Part shown: positions 1-14,400 of the stretch, one piece after another
Position numbering within the stretch: position 1 is the first letter of the stretch
Layout of the letters: each line of letters begins with the position of its first letter
Assembly (NCBI GenBank): GCA_964036195.1
Contig: OZ038450.1
Location: forward strand, 25,201,208-25,265,207
DNA from: Sphaerolaimus hirsutus
Lineage: Eukaryota; Nematoda; Chromadorea; Monhysterida; Sphaerolaimidae
Direction of reading: 5' to 3'
Length of the DNA: 64,000 nucleotides
Notes under the pieces: generated by a model
Database searches by the model: none
The model's input: the letters and a program-made list of their open reading frames with translations, nothing else
Told to the model about the DNA's origin: nothing
Translations under genes and position numbers: made by a program

Positions 1-69
1 AAACTAAAATGCTTCAAAGCTGATTAATAAGTTTTCGATATTTCGGTCGAAAACTAGTGTGCACAGGTA
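1..69. repeat. Partial end of a CACACTAGTTTT-type inverted-repeat element
   Basis: The first 69 bases match one arm of the element at about 32579-32787: both read AATGCGTTC/TTCAAAGCTGATT, then a stretch ending in GAAAACTAGTGTGCxCAGG. The other arm lies outside the window. It is a MITE-like repeat, called from the sequence match alone. Confidence 0.55.
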
Positions 70-270
70 CATTACGGCTATCATCACATTTGATTGAATG
101 TGATGTGATTTCGGCAGATCCACTGAGCTGCGCAGATGTATTTCCAGCAACTAGAGACCCCAACAATCAGTATTTATCAGTATACATCCTCAGCATAGAG
201 CATTCTTTCCTGACCGCAACAGAGTTGTTAAAAGTACTGAACTTTTTTAAAAGTAAACGTAAACGTAAAG

Positions 271-720
271 TACCGTATTACCTCGAAATACCCCCATGGG
301 GGTTTATTATTTCGCCAGCAAAATTTGAGGGGGGGTTAATTCGAGGGGGGGGGGTTTATTCGAGGGGTTTTTTTTTATTTCGTCAGAAATTTTCGTAAGG
401 ATCGTAGTAAATAGTAGGCATTTGCGTACCCAAAATAGGTAATAAATGTGTCCAAACAGGATATATTTGGACAAAAAACGTAGATATTTAGCTACACAAA
501 CTACTCTATGTGTAGCTGCAATGCAAATTAACAGTAATATACATCATGTACATTGCGTACATGACGTATTTATTATGTACATTAGTACATCATTCCGAAG
601 GGGGGGGGGTATTTCGAGGGGGGGGGGGGTTTATTATTTCCCCAGCCCATTTTGAGGGGGGGTTAATTCGAGGGGGGGGGGGGTTAATTCAAGGGGGGGA
701 TAATTCGAGGTAATACGGTA
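271..720. repeat. MITE family A copy 1 (TACCGTA ends, G-run interior)
   Basis: The segment begins TACCGTATTACCTCGAAATA and ends with the inverse, TCGAGGTAATACGGTA. The subterminal arms are made of repeated TTATTTCG/GGGGGG blocks. At least ten copies of this family lie in the window. Non-autonomous; no transposase is visible. The G-runs make copy length uncertain. Short ORFs across it are not genes. Confidence 0.75.
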
Positions 721-2475
721 TTTCTCTTTTACTCACCCCTGAGTACAGAAAACGTTAAGTATTTTTAAAATACTTTTACACTGCGTACATGAGTAAAATA
801 TTTTTTAAGAGAAAACGTAAAAACGAGATTTTTTCTGGACAAGACGTAAAAACGAGTATTTTTATCACAGAAAACGTAACAGTTAGTATTTTTCTCAGAA
901 AAAGTCAGTATTTTTTCGAATTTTTACTCTGATATACGAAAAGATTTACCTCTCCTGCTAGGTATTTCTTATGATAATGTTTTATGTTTGTCACTTTCTG
1001 TTTGGCAAAATGACATTTTCTGTCCCCTATAAAAACGTTTTCTGTACTCGCGTTCTTTCAAAAAGTACGCGAGTAAGTGAGTACCGGTATTTTTTACGCG
1101 AGTAAGTGAGTACCGGTATTTTTTTCGCGAGGAAACGTAAACACATTTACGCAGTACTCGAGTATCCGTAATTATCGAGTAAACATAAATACATTTGAAC
1201 AACTATGGTCCGCAAAGGCGTAAATTTTACGGCCTACGCACGCACATAGGTAACCACATAAGTTGACGGTTTACGGATGGCTAACTGAAACATCGTCTGT
1301 GGAAATTAAAGTACCTGTTTTTCAGTTGACGCTGAATCTCTCAACTAATTAGTTCGCAGAGCGCGAAACAATCGCGTCACGCGTCGGTCACATTGGCGGT
1401 GAGCCAACAACGACTAACAAATGCAACTTTTGTAAAAACAAAAACAATGTTTTGAATTTAAAACGTTCTACGTTTATGTTTGACCGACAGCGAATTTTTT
1501 CGTCACTTGCGAATAGTCGCACGCGTTGGGTACCTGATGGCACACTGCCAACGTGAGACATAACTCAGTGCTCGTGTAAACCGTGTGGTCAGCGGACTAT
1601 ACCTGACCCACCAGTCGTGATGGAAAAGGCACCAGGTAATATGGCACCGCACCGCACCGGCACCGGTGCCATTTTGAAAAAAATAACACCGGCACCCTGG
1701 GGCACCGGCCGGCTGCCGGTGCTAGCACCCAAAGGCACCGCACCGGCTGAAGGTTCCGAAGTATTTATCGGGTGTTTTTTTAAAGGCTGCACTTTCTGAA
1801 CTGCATATTTACATGAAACTCTACCGATTTTGATGGTAGATCATTTAAAATGATCAGAATGAAGTGGCTATCACTTTATGGAGTAATTCAAATGATTAAA
1901 ATGATAGCTCAAATAGTGATTATGCTCCAATACACATAGTCACTATTGGTGGCCCACGTGGTCAACTGCACGCGCACGCGTGACACTTTTTTCAATTGAC
2001 ACACGGAAAAATTTCGCTGTGTCAACTAGTGTGTGGGGCGCCATTGTCCACTGACTGGGATGGATGTTACTATATTTTGTCATGAACTGACAACAAATTA
2101 TAAACACAATGATGAAACAAATATAATATTTATGATTATGAAATACATAACAATTTTTGTTCCCTCTTCAGAAGGGTATGGTTGATTTCAAAATATTTTT
2201 TTTCTATAATAGACTAAAACATTTGGGTATATTTGAAAAAGCACATGCTGTGGACGAAATTTTACACCCTATGACGACTTGGCCGGTGCCTTTCCCGGTG
2301 CCTTTTACTTTGGCCCTGGTGCTAGCACCTCTGGCACCGGCCAAAAAATGTCACCGCACCGGCGACGGTGCTATTCTGAAAAAATGGCACCTGCACCGGT
2401 GCCTTTTTATCACTACCCACGACGCGCTTTCCCGTGCCAATCTCAGACGTGGGCGCGAGCGCATCGCACGGCAGC
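721..2475. other. Region upstream of the channel gene: repeats, no gene seen
   Basis: No credible exon is visible. About 1180-1600 resembles the repeat at 31690-32140 and 44846-45098 (GCCAACGTGAGACATAA, CGGACTATA). At 1620-1760 and again at 2279-2405 are GC-rich palindromic clusters of GGCACCGGTGCC with a shared ATT(C/T)TGAAAAAA segment, so these are two copies of one small repeat. About 1940-2042 carries GTCAACTAGTGTGTGG, an end of the GTTGAC-type repeats. A promoter for the channel gene may lie here, but I see no motif that fixes one. Confidence 0.5.
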
Positions 2476-5400
2476 ATGAACGGCGACGGGTCGACTGCAG
2501 CGGCGGCAAAGCGGCAGCTGCAGCGGCGGCACAGCGACGAGCCGAAGGAAAGCGGCGACGACGACAAGTTGGCCGGCACGCTGGCCAGCTTCGTCCGCTC
2601 GACCACCTTCCATGGATTCGATCAGGTTCCGCAACCCAGACCATGCAAAATGCCCTGTAAAGTGTAAAATACTTTGTAAAATGTCAAAAGTCATAAAATG
2701 TCATGTAAAATGTCAAAAGTCAAAATGTCATGAAAAATGTCGAGAGTCATCAAATGTCACGAAAAATCTAAAAAGTTGAGTACCGTACTCCCTCGAAATA
2801 CCCCCAGGGGGTTTATTTTTTCAGAGTGAGAATTTTGAGGGGGGTTAACCGAGGGGGGTATATTATTTCGCCAGAAATTTCCCCAGTAACAAATTGTCGT
2901 TTGAAGCGTACGCAGACGTCGAAAAATGCAACAAAAATCACCATTTATAAGACTCTAAAGACTTGTATAAGCGTGTAAACGTATAAACACTGTTCTCACA
3001 CAACAGAGGCATTGTTTTTAACGTGTGTTCTGCATTGACCGGATGACAAACCGCAGCCTTTGTCATTTACGTTCTCTATACACTAAATTTGGGGGGTATT
3101 TCGAAGGGGGGTTTCTAAGTTCATTGTGTCCATTTTGAGGGGGTATTTCGACGGGGGGTATTTCGACGGGGGGTATTTCGAGAGGGGGGTATTTCGAGGA
3201 AATACGGTAACTTTTTTGTTAAATTGACATTTTACAGGTAATTTTGCATTGTGTAGTAGTTGATTGAACTTACTACAAAATTCGATCAACTACTACAATT
3301 GGACATTAAGCATGACATTTTACAGGGCACCTTACTTTTGTAAAGTGATTTCGGGTGCATACTTTGCACTCCGCCTAGTATTTACAACAGAGACATACCT
3401 AAACATTCACCCCCCCCCTCCCCCCTCCCCCGCCGCAGCTGGTGCACACGGAGGGTTGGTGGGCGCGCGCCTTCTGGGTGCTCACCATGTGCACCGTGTT
3501 CGTGATCGTGTTCGTCCAGCTGAACACCCTGGTCATGTACTTCGTGCACAACCCCACGCTCACCAGCATCAGACTCGTCTATCCGGAGGTGAGTGGGTAG
3601 GGGATTATCTACTGACTGCGCGCTTTGCGCTCGGATTTACCGTATCCTGTCTGAATAATAGGTAAACACAAAAATTTATTTACTCACATATTTAAATCCA
3701 CTGGTGTATCCTAGAAANNNNNNNNNNNNNNNNNNNNNNNNNNNNNNNNNNNNNNNNNNNNNNNNNNNNNNNNNNNNNNNNNNNNNNNNNNNNNNNNNNN
3801 NNNNNNNNNNNNNNNNNNNNNNNNNNNNNNNNNNNNNNNNNNNNNNNNNNNNNNNNNNNNNNNNNNNNNNNNNNNNNNNNNNNNNNNNNNNNNNNNNNNN
3901 NNNNNNNNNNNNNNNNNGGGGGTTCGAGGGGGGGGGGTATTTCGAGGAAATACGGTACTCACATATTTAAATCTACTGGTGTATTCTAGAAAGGTAGTGC
4001 TCAAAAATCACTGTCAAAAAAAACAAAACGGAAGAAATCACATCACTTGGTGATTCATAAGTTCATAAATTATGGTAATATTCTGGGCAAAGCTTAGTAC
4101 AATTGATGGAATGACTACGGTGCCTCGTTTGACACCTAATATTTCCCTATAAAGCCGGAGTTACAGCATAACGATAAATAGAATGTGAAGCGACAAATAA
4201 ATGTCGCCGCAAATTCGAGCAATGAAAAACGCAAATTTCGCTATTTGTCGGCAGCATTTCTCGTTGAGATTGCCGACAAATAGCGAAATTTTGGTTTTTC
4301 ATTGATATCTCAAGAACTACTCGAGCTTTTTGGATAATTTTTAGACACGATGAAGCTATCGGTTAGTGCTTTCAACATGTCAATTTAGGGATGGATACAT
4401 CCAAGCGTTCTTGAGTAATCGAATTTAGTAGTATTTGGCGTTCTTGAGTATGTATTTGTCGCTTCACCTTCTATTTATCGTTATGCTGTAACTCCGGCTT
4501 AATACCTATCAGTTTTTCTTATCTTCCCTTTTATATTTTGCGATGCGATGCAATACCATAACCAGGCTAAAAAGTTTCTATCAACCTTCAATCCATAAAT
4601 TGGTGTGCATGAATCCTTATTACGCTCTCGGTCTCCAACTATAACAAACTCTATGCTTGCAGCTTGTGGAGTATTTTTGACGTCAATGTGTGCAAATGTT
4701 GCTCGATTATGTGGACTTTTCCCCTACAAGCTCATTCATGATAATGCAATGTAAATTATTCGAAAAATCGAGTCTTTTTGGGAGTTTTTTGTGCATGTGT
4801 GCACGGGCCGCGCCGATTTCTCAAGCATATTTTAGCCGCCACAAAAACTCCTCTTACAATTTTGTGCGCTGCGAAAACAAATGTAGCAGCCTCCATTGAC
4901 AAAGACAAATACAGTTTGCATGGTGCGGTCAACACAGAGCTCAGTGCGGACGGGTGCGGTATATTCGCGCGTGTACGGTATGCCCACAGCCACGTGGGGC
5001 TCGCAGCACCAAGGCCCCGACGCGGACGTCAACGCCGACTATGCCTACGACGACGAGTCCGGCGTGCTCAACGAGCCCACCGAGGTTCAGTGCGCTTGTA
5101 GTGGACGAGCGGTGCACCTTTGACACTTTTAGATACGAATGCTGATGTTTTCACATCTGCTTGTTTTGTATACTACTGTCTGAATTACGTATCTTGTGCC
5201 ATTTCCGCGCAATGTCAAGTGATAAGTAAAAAATATTTATAAAATATCTGTCAGTGCATTTTTGATGTTGTTGTGAGGTAAACTGACTTTTCAATTTCAA
5301 GTGTACTTGTCATCTCAATCCTATTCCTAACTCACAATTTTACTCATTCATCACTTTTCACTTGACAAAGTGCAGAAGTGGTCACTGGTGCATTGCTTGC

Positions 5401-8400
5401 CCATCTGTGTTGTTCTGTTTGCTGCTTGGTGAATGTATTTTTTCAATGTCAGTTGCATGTGAAAGTGGAGACAATTTGGCGATTACTTCATGCACACCAA
5501 TTCTTGGATGATTAATTGGAAAATGGGGACAATTGATTTTTTTGGAGTACAAAAACATTACAAAATTCAAAGGCAACAATTGTCTCCACTTTCACCCGGG
5601 GCCAATTTCGCGCCTGGGAAGTGAAAAGTGAATTTGCGAGTGGCAAGGAACTATATAAACAAGCGATAAGAAGCGTTGATTACGGAATGTAATATTTTTA
5701 CAATTAATTTATATTTGAAAGCTAATATGAAATTTAATAGATTAATCAACTATACAGAGCCATCTTCATTCCATTTCGAGTCAGTTCTACCATCCGCAAT
5801 TTTTCTTGTCACTCAATCAGCTGCAAAATCGGCCCAAATCCATCCAAACTTAACCCCATAGCAACCTGACCCAAACCTCACCCAACCAATCAGCATCCAC
5901 CAACCTAATTAACTCCGCCCTTCACACCTGAAACACACAGCGGGCGCACGCGCATCGCAGCGGCGCGCCGCCTTGGGGCAGTCCGGAAGGCAGCGACGGC
6001 GACGGCGACGACCAGGCCGACCTCGACGAGTTCGATGATGATGACGATGATGATTTGGATACGGATGAGGCCAGACGCCGGCGGCTGGCTAGAAAGCGAG
6101 CGCCCGTTGGTTGAGTGCATCCTGGCATGTTGCCAACGTAGTGTGACTTTTTCTCTATATTAATCTTTTTTGACTTATTTCGGTAAATTTCATCCCAAGT
6201 GCTTCTCGATAATGCAATGCTCTATTGTGCTTGTGTGTGGAATAACCGAAGTGCTTCTTTATTATAGTAAACTGTCTTTATATCCCATTCGTAAAACTAC
6301 AGTATTTACTCGAAAAATTCCCATGTGGTCAAAAAGGTGAGGCATGTTTCCATCAACTCATTTCATGCTTCACTCGCAAACATACGTGCCAATTTTGTTC
6401 AAATTTGACAGAACAAATTGATCATATGCCTACAGCTACATGATGGAATTTTTCAATGGGGGAATACTTTTCTTTTCGCTCATCAAACAGGGTGAATTAT
6501 AACAAATAATTCAAGCAAATGTGGTAAATATCTGAGAGTAGATATCTAAATAGTTATCTGATTTCGAGTGCCAGTCACCCCGTTCTTCACAGAAAGTTAC
6601 TGATAAGCCGACAGCAACACGATAAAAAACACTCAACCCCAAATTGTGCCGTATTCCCTTCAGGAAGGCGTGGCAATTCCCCCGCTGACCCTGTGCACCC
6701 TGTCTAAACTGAACAAAACATCCGTGGACGAAAAGTACCCCCACGTGAACATCACACTGGCAGAATTGAGCATAACCAGCTTTATGAGCGCCTACAGGTG
6801 GGAAATGTCAGACATTTTTACCTATCTGAAAAGAGTCTGCGCCTGTACTCGTGTAGAACCGCTACTCATCTAGACCCGGTACTCATCTATACCCCCTCCC
6901 CTCGCAGCCGCAGATGTTGTGGCATGTGCACTGAGCGACTGCACACCGCCCAATGGGTCACACACATCAATTATGCTTGTGGCAGCGGCTGGTTGGCAGT
7001 TGGCACTTTACGCAATCACCTATGTGATTACGAAGCATGCATTGCACATATCTGTGCACAGCGCAGTGATCACATAATCGCGAAACAAACATGCACTGCT
7101 CACAGTTGCGAGTCAGCCGCCGTCGCAAGCATCTTTTTATGTTTTTGCGCGGCACAGCGGTGTGCGTGCAGTCGCGTAGTGCACATAGCACGACATCTGC
7201 GGCTGCGGGGGAGGGGGTATGAATGAGTAGCTGGTCGATCCAGATGAGTGTCGGATCTAGATGAGTAGCGGGTTTAGATGAGTAGCGGGTTTAGATGAGT
7301 AGATGAGAATAAGGCTCAGAAAACTCATTACTATAAACGACAACGCCCTCAAAAGCCGCAAATCGCCCACCCAGCACGAGTCTGATGGACACGACCTACT
7401 TCAACAGGTCGGGCTTCCACGTGGGCGAATTGGAGCAGAGATTGAACGCGGCCATCGGCGGCGGGCACAGACTCAACGCGTTTTTTCACGTAATTTTTTA
7501 CGCGTTGATTTTGAGGCTGAAATTTGTAATGTCAGCGGGTTAGAGAGGCCGTTGATGTAGACGCAATTTCTTTCGAGCCTGTGCCTCTGTGCATGCTTAC
7601 CCGCTGTGCGTGTCTGGGGTATTCTAGATTTTTACCCTCCAGGGTGTTGGTTATCAGATAGCTGATCGCTTCTCTGGAGGTATAGAGAGCTGGAAAAAAA
7701 AAAATTTTTTTTTGGGGGGGGGGGGTTGGGAGTTCGCGAGAGTTCAAGGCTCAAGTTCAGGTATAGGCTTTTTTAAGATCTAGAAAAAAGGTAGAAAAAT
7801 CGCTATAAGTAGGTGAAAAATACTAAAAATGGGTATGTGAGCACATACACTACAAAAATAGCTGAAAGTAGACAATAAAACACCTGAACTAGTGATTTTG
7901 AAGGTGAAAATCTATAAAAAGGTATGAAAATTGGCGATTTTGAGTGAAAATTAGGGTCTACATGCGCACCGGGTTTACACGTACGCACAGAAGGCGTCAG
8001 TCATTTCTTTCGCTGCCGTTCTGTCTTCTCTTCAATTTTTTTCACACATTTTTCATTTGAACATTCCAACTAGCAATACACAAATATCGAATATATCACA
8101 CAGGAAACTGCATTCACGTGCCGAGGTCAATTTCTCGCGTGTTGGTTTCAAAATGCCTACATATTCGATTGTTGCCAAAAGAACGACTTTGTCAATGTGC
8201 GCCGATTTTTGACTCACTCTGGCACATGTTTCGAATTTAGAGTGACCAGGAAAAACAAACAACAGCTGCCAGGTAAGGGGTTGAATATAAGTGAAAGCTA
8301 CCTACAGCCTGATGGCAATCCCGCACCATGTAAACTGTATTTATAATGCAGTGTCAAATTTCATGTGATGTGGCCGCACACAACACACTAGTTTACTAAC

Positions 8401-11400
8401 AGAAGTAAACTTAAATTGTATGCCCATACATCAGCTTTGAACGTATTTGAGTTTACCAGAATACGTTAATTTACATCCTCGTCAACTGTAGTTTACAGAC
8501 ACCTCATTCTGGTAAACTCAAATGCGTTCAAAGCGTATTTATGAGCACCCAAAATGAGTTTACTTCTGTTAGTAAACTAGTGTGTGCAGCGCCAATATGT
8601 GAATAAAATTACCGTATTACCTCGAATTATCCCCCCCTTGAATTAACCCCCCCCCCCCTCGAAATACCCCCCTAAAATTCGGCTGAGGAAATAATAAACC
8701 CCCCCTCGAAATACCCCCCCCTAAAATTGAGTGTAAAGAGAACGTACATGACAAATACCGTAGTTTGTGATCTGTACAATGCAGAACACACGTTAAAGTG
8801 GTGATTAAGTGCATCAATCAATGCAAAATCCAAATTGCGTAAATCAGGGGGGTCGACATCATGCACACCTAGCGTCGCTGCGGACATTGGTGATGCCACA
8901 ATTCTGAATATCTCGAATAAAGACGCATTTGAGGTTAGAATTTATGTATGCCTTGCTGTTTATGCATACCTTCGTGGCGATCTTGTGAGATCTGAGTTCG
9001 TAAAACATAAATATTTGTATATATTAATGTGGTCACGGATACATCACGTTATCATGTTTGGGCAAACTTATATCCCCACTCAGGCTGCCATTGCTGGCAA
9101 ATCGGCAGCTGAAAAATTAGCGCTGAAATTGGTATGGGGAAAAACCAAAAACTCGAGGTTGAAAAGCACAAATCAAACTCCCCATCCATCGAGGAAGAAA
9201 ACGGGAAAGTTAGTAAATTTTCGATATCACGTGTGCCATTTTCCAATATGTTATTCCAAATATCCTGTTATGATATGGTATGTGACTGTTTTAACATTTA
9301 CAAATTCGCCATCGTCAAATGAATTTATTTTAAATTTGAATTTGAAAAATCTCATCGAAATGCATGCTCTTAACAGTAATTGTCTCATGGTTTTAGGGGC
9401 TATGCATGTTATAACATCCAAAAACATGATTAACATGACCTTCCACGATTTCAGCGTACCACTGGACAACGATGGTTCTCCAGAATTGGGACCAACTTCA
9501 AAACGTGTCGCTGAACAGACTACTGGGGTATCGGTTGAAAACTTGGAAGCAAAAAAGGGAGGGATAATTCACACTCAGCTAGTTGACCGAGTTCTCAATG
9601 GTGGTTCGACATCATCAGATGAACAACCCCACAACTCAAACTCTGCCAAGACAGTGGTGACTCCGGGAAATGTCAATGAAATGCCGAAAAATGAAAAAGT
9701 CCCACTTAAGGGTTTGTTTGGGTGGTTTTCCCACATATGTCGACTCCAGTCGGTAGTTTACAATACTGTTACGGTTTCACAAAAAATCTTTATCAAATAT
9801 AATAAATATTTACACACATATGCTCGTGAAATGAATAAAAATAAGCGGAAAAATCGGGAATGTAAAATTATGGAAAAACATCGTGACGTTTTGAGAACTT
9901 TAATATTATACCTCCTCTCAGATCCTGAGTCCCTGTCTGCTCTGGCGCGCAGACGTCGCCTGGCCGCCCTTACCGCTTCTAACTCCAGACTCAGCGGTAT
10001 GAATCTGAAAGGGAGACTTATGGCACATGAAAATAGGGAATACAAAGTAAACGAGATGGCTGAGATTTTGGGTGAGTTGAAACTTCTTTTCATGTTGTTA
10101 AGTGTCGTCATTGTGATTGCTTCATATATCGATTTGAGAGATGTCTGGGCTTACGTTCCTACTCTGAAAAATCTGATAAATCTGAAAAACTGGAAAAATA
10201 TGGAAAATCTTGGAAATATGAAAATACAATTACATACAGTCAGCGTACGCTTTCCGATAGATAAGAGGCGAATTATTACAAATACTCAAAATAATTTACA
10301 AATTACAGCGCCGGGTGATGAGCCCCTGAATATTGATGCTGACTGGCCAAGCCTAAGTGCTGAGATTGGTCGCTTGTACACAGTGGGCGGAGTCGAATTT
10401 AACCCAGAAACCATTTTGAATGAAGTGCACAAATGTTTTTCCAATTTCGACACCACCAACTGTGGGTCGAGGGCGGTGCTAATGATGGGAAATTTAATCC
10501 ATTACTGTTTAATGGAGCAAAGTCAAATCATGCGGTTTAGTCAAAAAGTGAGTCGACTGAACACCTTACAAACTTTGTTATCGATGTTACCTATGGGGGA
10601 AAGGGCCATTACTCTGAAATGTTTGGTTGAATATTTTAAAATGGAACAAACATCCACGGGGGTTTTCCCAATTGGAAGTCACATAAATGCTGGCACATTT
10701 GTAAGGATGTTATTAGGTCAAAAGAATACAGACCCTTCTACTATCATATCTATGCTACACATATATTATCTTCCCTTTTTCACTATGCAGTTTGAAGTTT
10801 TTGTGGCGGCGTTGGCGAGCGCAATGAAGGATGAAATGTCTGGTATTCGCACCAAGGTTGAGACAATTGAAGGAGATATCAACATGCTCATGGACGATAC
10901 CATCAATTTAGACGATAAAGTCACAGAATATGAGAAATCGGTATGTTGGGTATCACATTTTGATACGAGTTTTGCTACGGTAATGTACCATTCTTATATT
11001 ATATTTATGACATTGAAATCAGTGAACTTCAGTAAATATAGACATAGCCTTGAAACTATATGTATTGTGTTCAACAGCACAACTGTAAATTCCGACGAAA
11101 TTGGGGGTGGATATACTGAAACAGAATTGGAAAAAATTAGCTTCATCGGTGGTGTAGTATATATGCAAATACGACATCTAGAAAATAAAATGATTTTTGT
11201 TACTCAATCTTATCAAACACGTTTCACCACATACTTACAGGCTTCGTGCAAGCGCGACGGTATTATGGCGAATATTTTGGAGGTAAAAGACAGAATCTTT
11301 GCGGTTGAATCGAAAATCAGTAGCTATGCGGCGGCGGCATCTTCCAGCTGCTCAAAGGCGGCACCATCAAAGCGCAAGCAGGCAGACGCCCCGGAATCAT

Positions 11401-14400
11401 CGGAATTGGTGGCAAAAAAGGCGAAGTGTGACACGAAAAAAGAGTCTGCGCCGAAGGCAAGTCCTTCAGAAGTTTTCAATTGTTTATATCAAAGTATCTT
11501 ACGTATTGAATACGCCTTGTATTTTTCACATCGAAACATATTTACTGCGAGATTCTTCAATGTGATACATATCTGCAGTACCGACAATACTAGTAACATG
11601 GTGTATACTCCTAAGCTTTATATAAAAATACTAAGCATGATCTATCATTCTTTACAATTGTCAACACACAAATATTTTCATACTTTTCAGATTGTCAAAA
11701 TTTTGAACGGAGTACCGGTTGACTACAGGGGTCGTGACGCACATCAAGATTTGGTTGTGTCGTTATTGGACCCAACAGACCCACTCAGCCCCATGTTCCC
11801 TTGGGGGGTCAATTTGGATGGACAAATGTTCCCATGTGTCGCTCTGGCGCTCATGATGGTGAGATGGGGTTTTCTTGTGATATGGGAAGACTTGGTACAC
11901 TTAAATGCGAAAAATATGTTTAATATTAAAATATGGCGTAAACATAAGAAGCGACAAGATGTTACATTAAATATATATATTCAATTGACGCATTTCTGTT
12001 TTAATCACGCCACTCACATCATCATACAGGCCGAGGCTAAGGCGACAGGGTGTGCTGAATTAGAGAACGGTGTATTTGCGTGCAAACCGTATTTCGTAAA
12101 GCACAATGGTGGGCAATTTGATGCGAAATACTATGACTTTGTCGGACGCTTGAACCCCGCCTGGAATCGAATCTGGCTTTATGAAGTGGGACAAGGTGAA
12201 TCCAGCGCTAACACATGGTTCAACACGGCTACTGGCAATCCCTTTGAGTTGCTCTATGATAGCATTGAAGAGGCAAAGGCTACGCCTGCCTACAAAGCGC
12301 TCAAAAAAGTCCTGACAAATGCACTTTGGATAAACCCACAATTACGGTTAGTAAGCAGGCGATTTACTCATGCAATTATAATATACAGGTCAAAAGTATC
12401 CCCCAAAGACTCATGCTGTACTGTAAATATCAAACAGAAAAGTACTTGGTGCCCTAATTTTACATCGAAACATCTATTCATAACCAAAAGCTTCAAAAAT
12501 GTGTCCTTGCCAAGAAAAATGGGCATTGCTGAGGATATTGATAGATTTATATTGATAATTGATAAGTTATCTAAAGAACGATCCGCCAATGTCGCAAATC
12601 TCAAGTACTACTTACATTCACCACTCAGGCAGCTTTTGTGGCAAACAGGGAAGGATCGAATTGATGGCAAAATTGTTGACAACCCTCGATTTATTCGCGC
12701 GACGGGTTTTTACCCGAACTGTGGCTGGCGCGGCGCCCTGATCTGTGGTGTTGATAAGCTGGCAACAGAGGTGAGTATCTCGGGTATCATTTCAAAAAGT
12801 CCTGCTGGGTGTCTCATGGGAAAGATTTACAATGGCAATCTGGAAGGTGAAAGACAAATACTGAAATTAGTTGAAAATGTTCCTGTACATTATGTTACCA
12901 AATTGAGAACACATTCATTGAAATCTACTGAAAAAGTTCTTAATATTAAAAAGTACCAAAAAGTATCAAAGAGTATCAAAAAGTACAAAAAAGTACCGAA
13001 AAGTACCAAAAAGTATCAAAAACATCAAAAATCTTACAAAATATTGGAAATATATAAAATGGCCTTCCAACACTCCTCAACTATTGTTGTTCTAAATCCA
13101 TCAAAAAGTACCAATAAGGTACAGACGTTTGATCAATACCGGAAAGTGACGAAGAGTACCAAAAAATACAAAAGGGTACCAATAGATACAATAGGGTGGC
13201 AAGAAATACCTAAAACTATCGATAATTTCCAAAAAGTACCAAAGGTGCCAAAAAGTACCAAAAAGTATCAAAAGTACCAAAGAGTACCAAAAAGTACCAA
13301 AGAGTATCGAAAGTACCAAAAAGTACCAGAAAGTACCAAAAAGTACCGAAAAGTACTGAGAGTACCAAAAAGTATCAAAAAGTACCAAAAAGTACCAAAA
13401 ATTATCAAAATGCTCAAAACAGTTCTAGCATGGTTGTGCATCCAAAAATGCTGAAAAATGGTATTGGTAAAGTCTGTATTTTTAATAATATAAATCTAAC
13501 CTTGTTTCTTGTACTTGCTCTACTGAATACAACAGATGCTTGTTTTATGAAGGCGGCGCTGAGTACAACGGTGGGGCGCAACTACAAGGCACCGTTCATG
13601 AATTTATGGGGTGAAGCACTGATGGAGTTGCGTGTGAAATTGTCTGAAAAATGGGCATACAAAAAACGCAATGACAAGGGAGTATGGGTTCAGTTGAAAG
13701 AGTATGGCACATTTGATAATTTTAACAAAAGCGGACACTGGAAAATAACTGACCCAAATGGAGTAAACAAAAACGTCAACTTGATTTTGCAAAATCCGAA
13801 CAGGGTTAGTGTCCCGTTTACAAAAATTCGTTTCAGCTTTTGCTATCAGAATGTCAAAAAACCATTGTCAGAATCTACCTTCCCATCACATTTGTACTGT
13901 CATTCTGTAAATGTTTTTACAAATACTAATATTGATATACCTTTCTACACAACAAAATCTGTCCAGAATGCTCAGTTTAAAACATCTGATTTATGGACAA
14001 TGATTCTAAATCATATAATTTTTCAGACTGGCCGTGGCCGAGGTCGCGGCAGGGGAGCGCCCCGCGGCGGTCAGAATAGCGGCTCTATCCTGCCGCCCTC
14101 GTATTTCCGAGGAGGGAATTCCACCAGAAATCGTGCTTACAATCGTGGGTCGTCCTTTGGCGCCTTTAGAGGTCGTGGCAGCACTTCGGCTACCCCCCAA
14201 CAAAGTGCCTTCATGATGACAAAGTTTGACAGTGTGACTGAGCCAACCATGGAAGATGACAATTCACTCGAAGATGTAACTGAATCACTTTTTACGGAGG
14301 CTAAAAGTTCCGAAGAGGTGAAAAATGGTTGGTCAATCCCCATAAATATCTTTTTACTTAAAATTTTGAATAAACTACAAAATACCTTGCTAATTACTCT

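Noticed and set aside
271-720. Short ORFs across the G-run repeats as genes
   Set aside because: They lie in inverted-repeat elements, have no conserved motifs and recur in every copy of the repeat.
2157-2694. Alanine/arginine-rich ORFs on both strands over channel exon 1
   Set aside because: They are other-frame readings of the GC-rich exon. Only the frame containing TTFHGFD continues into TM1.
12941-13412. CRISPR-like array
   Set aside because: Units are 10-12 nt, degenerate and without unique spacers, and the genome is eukaryotic.
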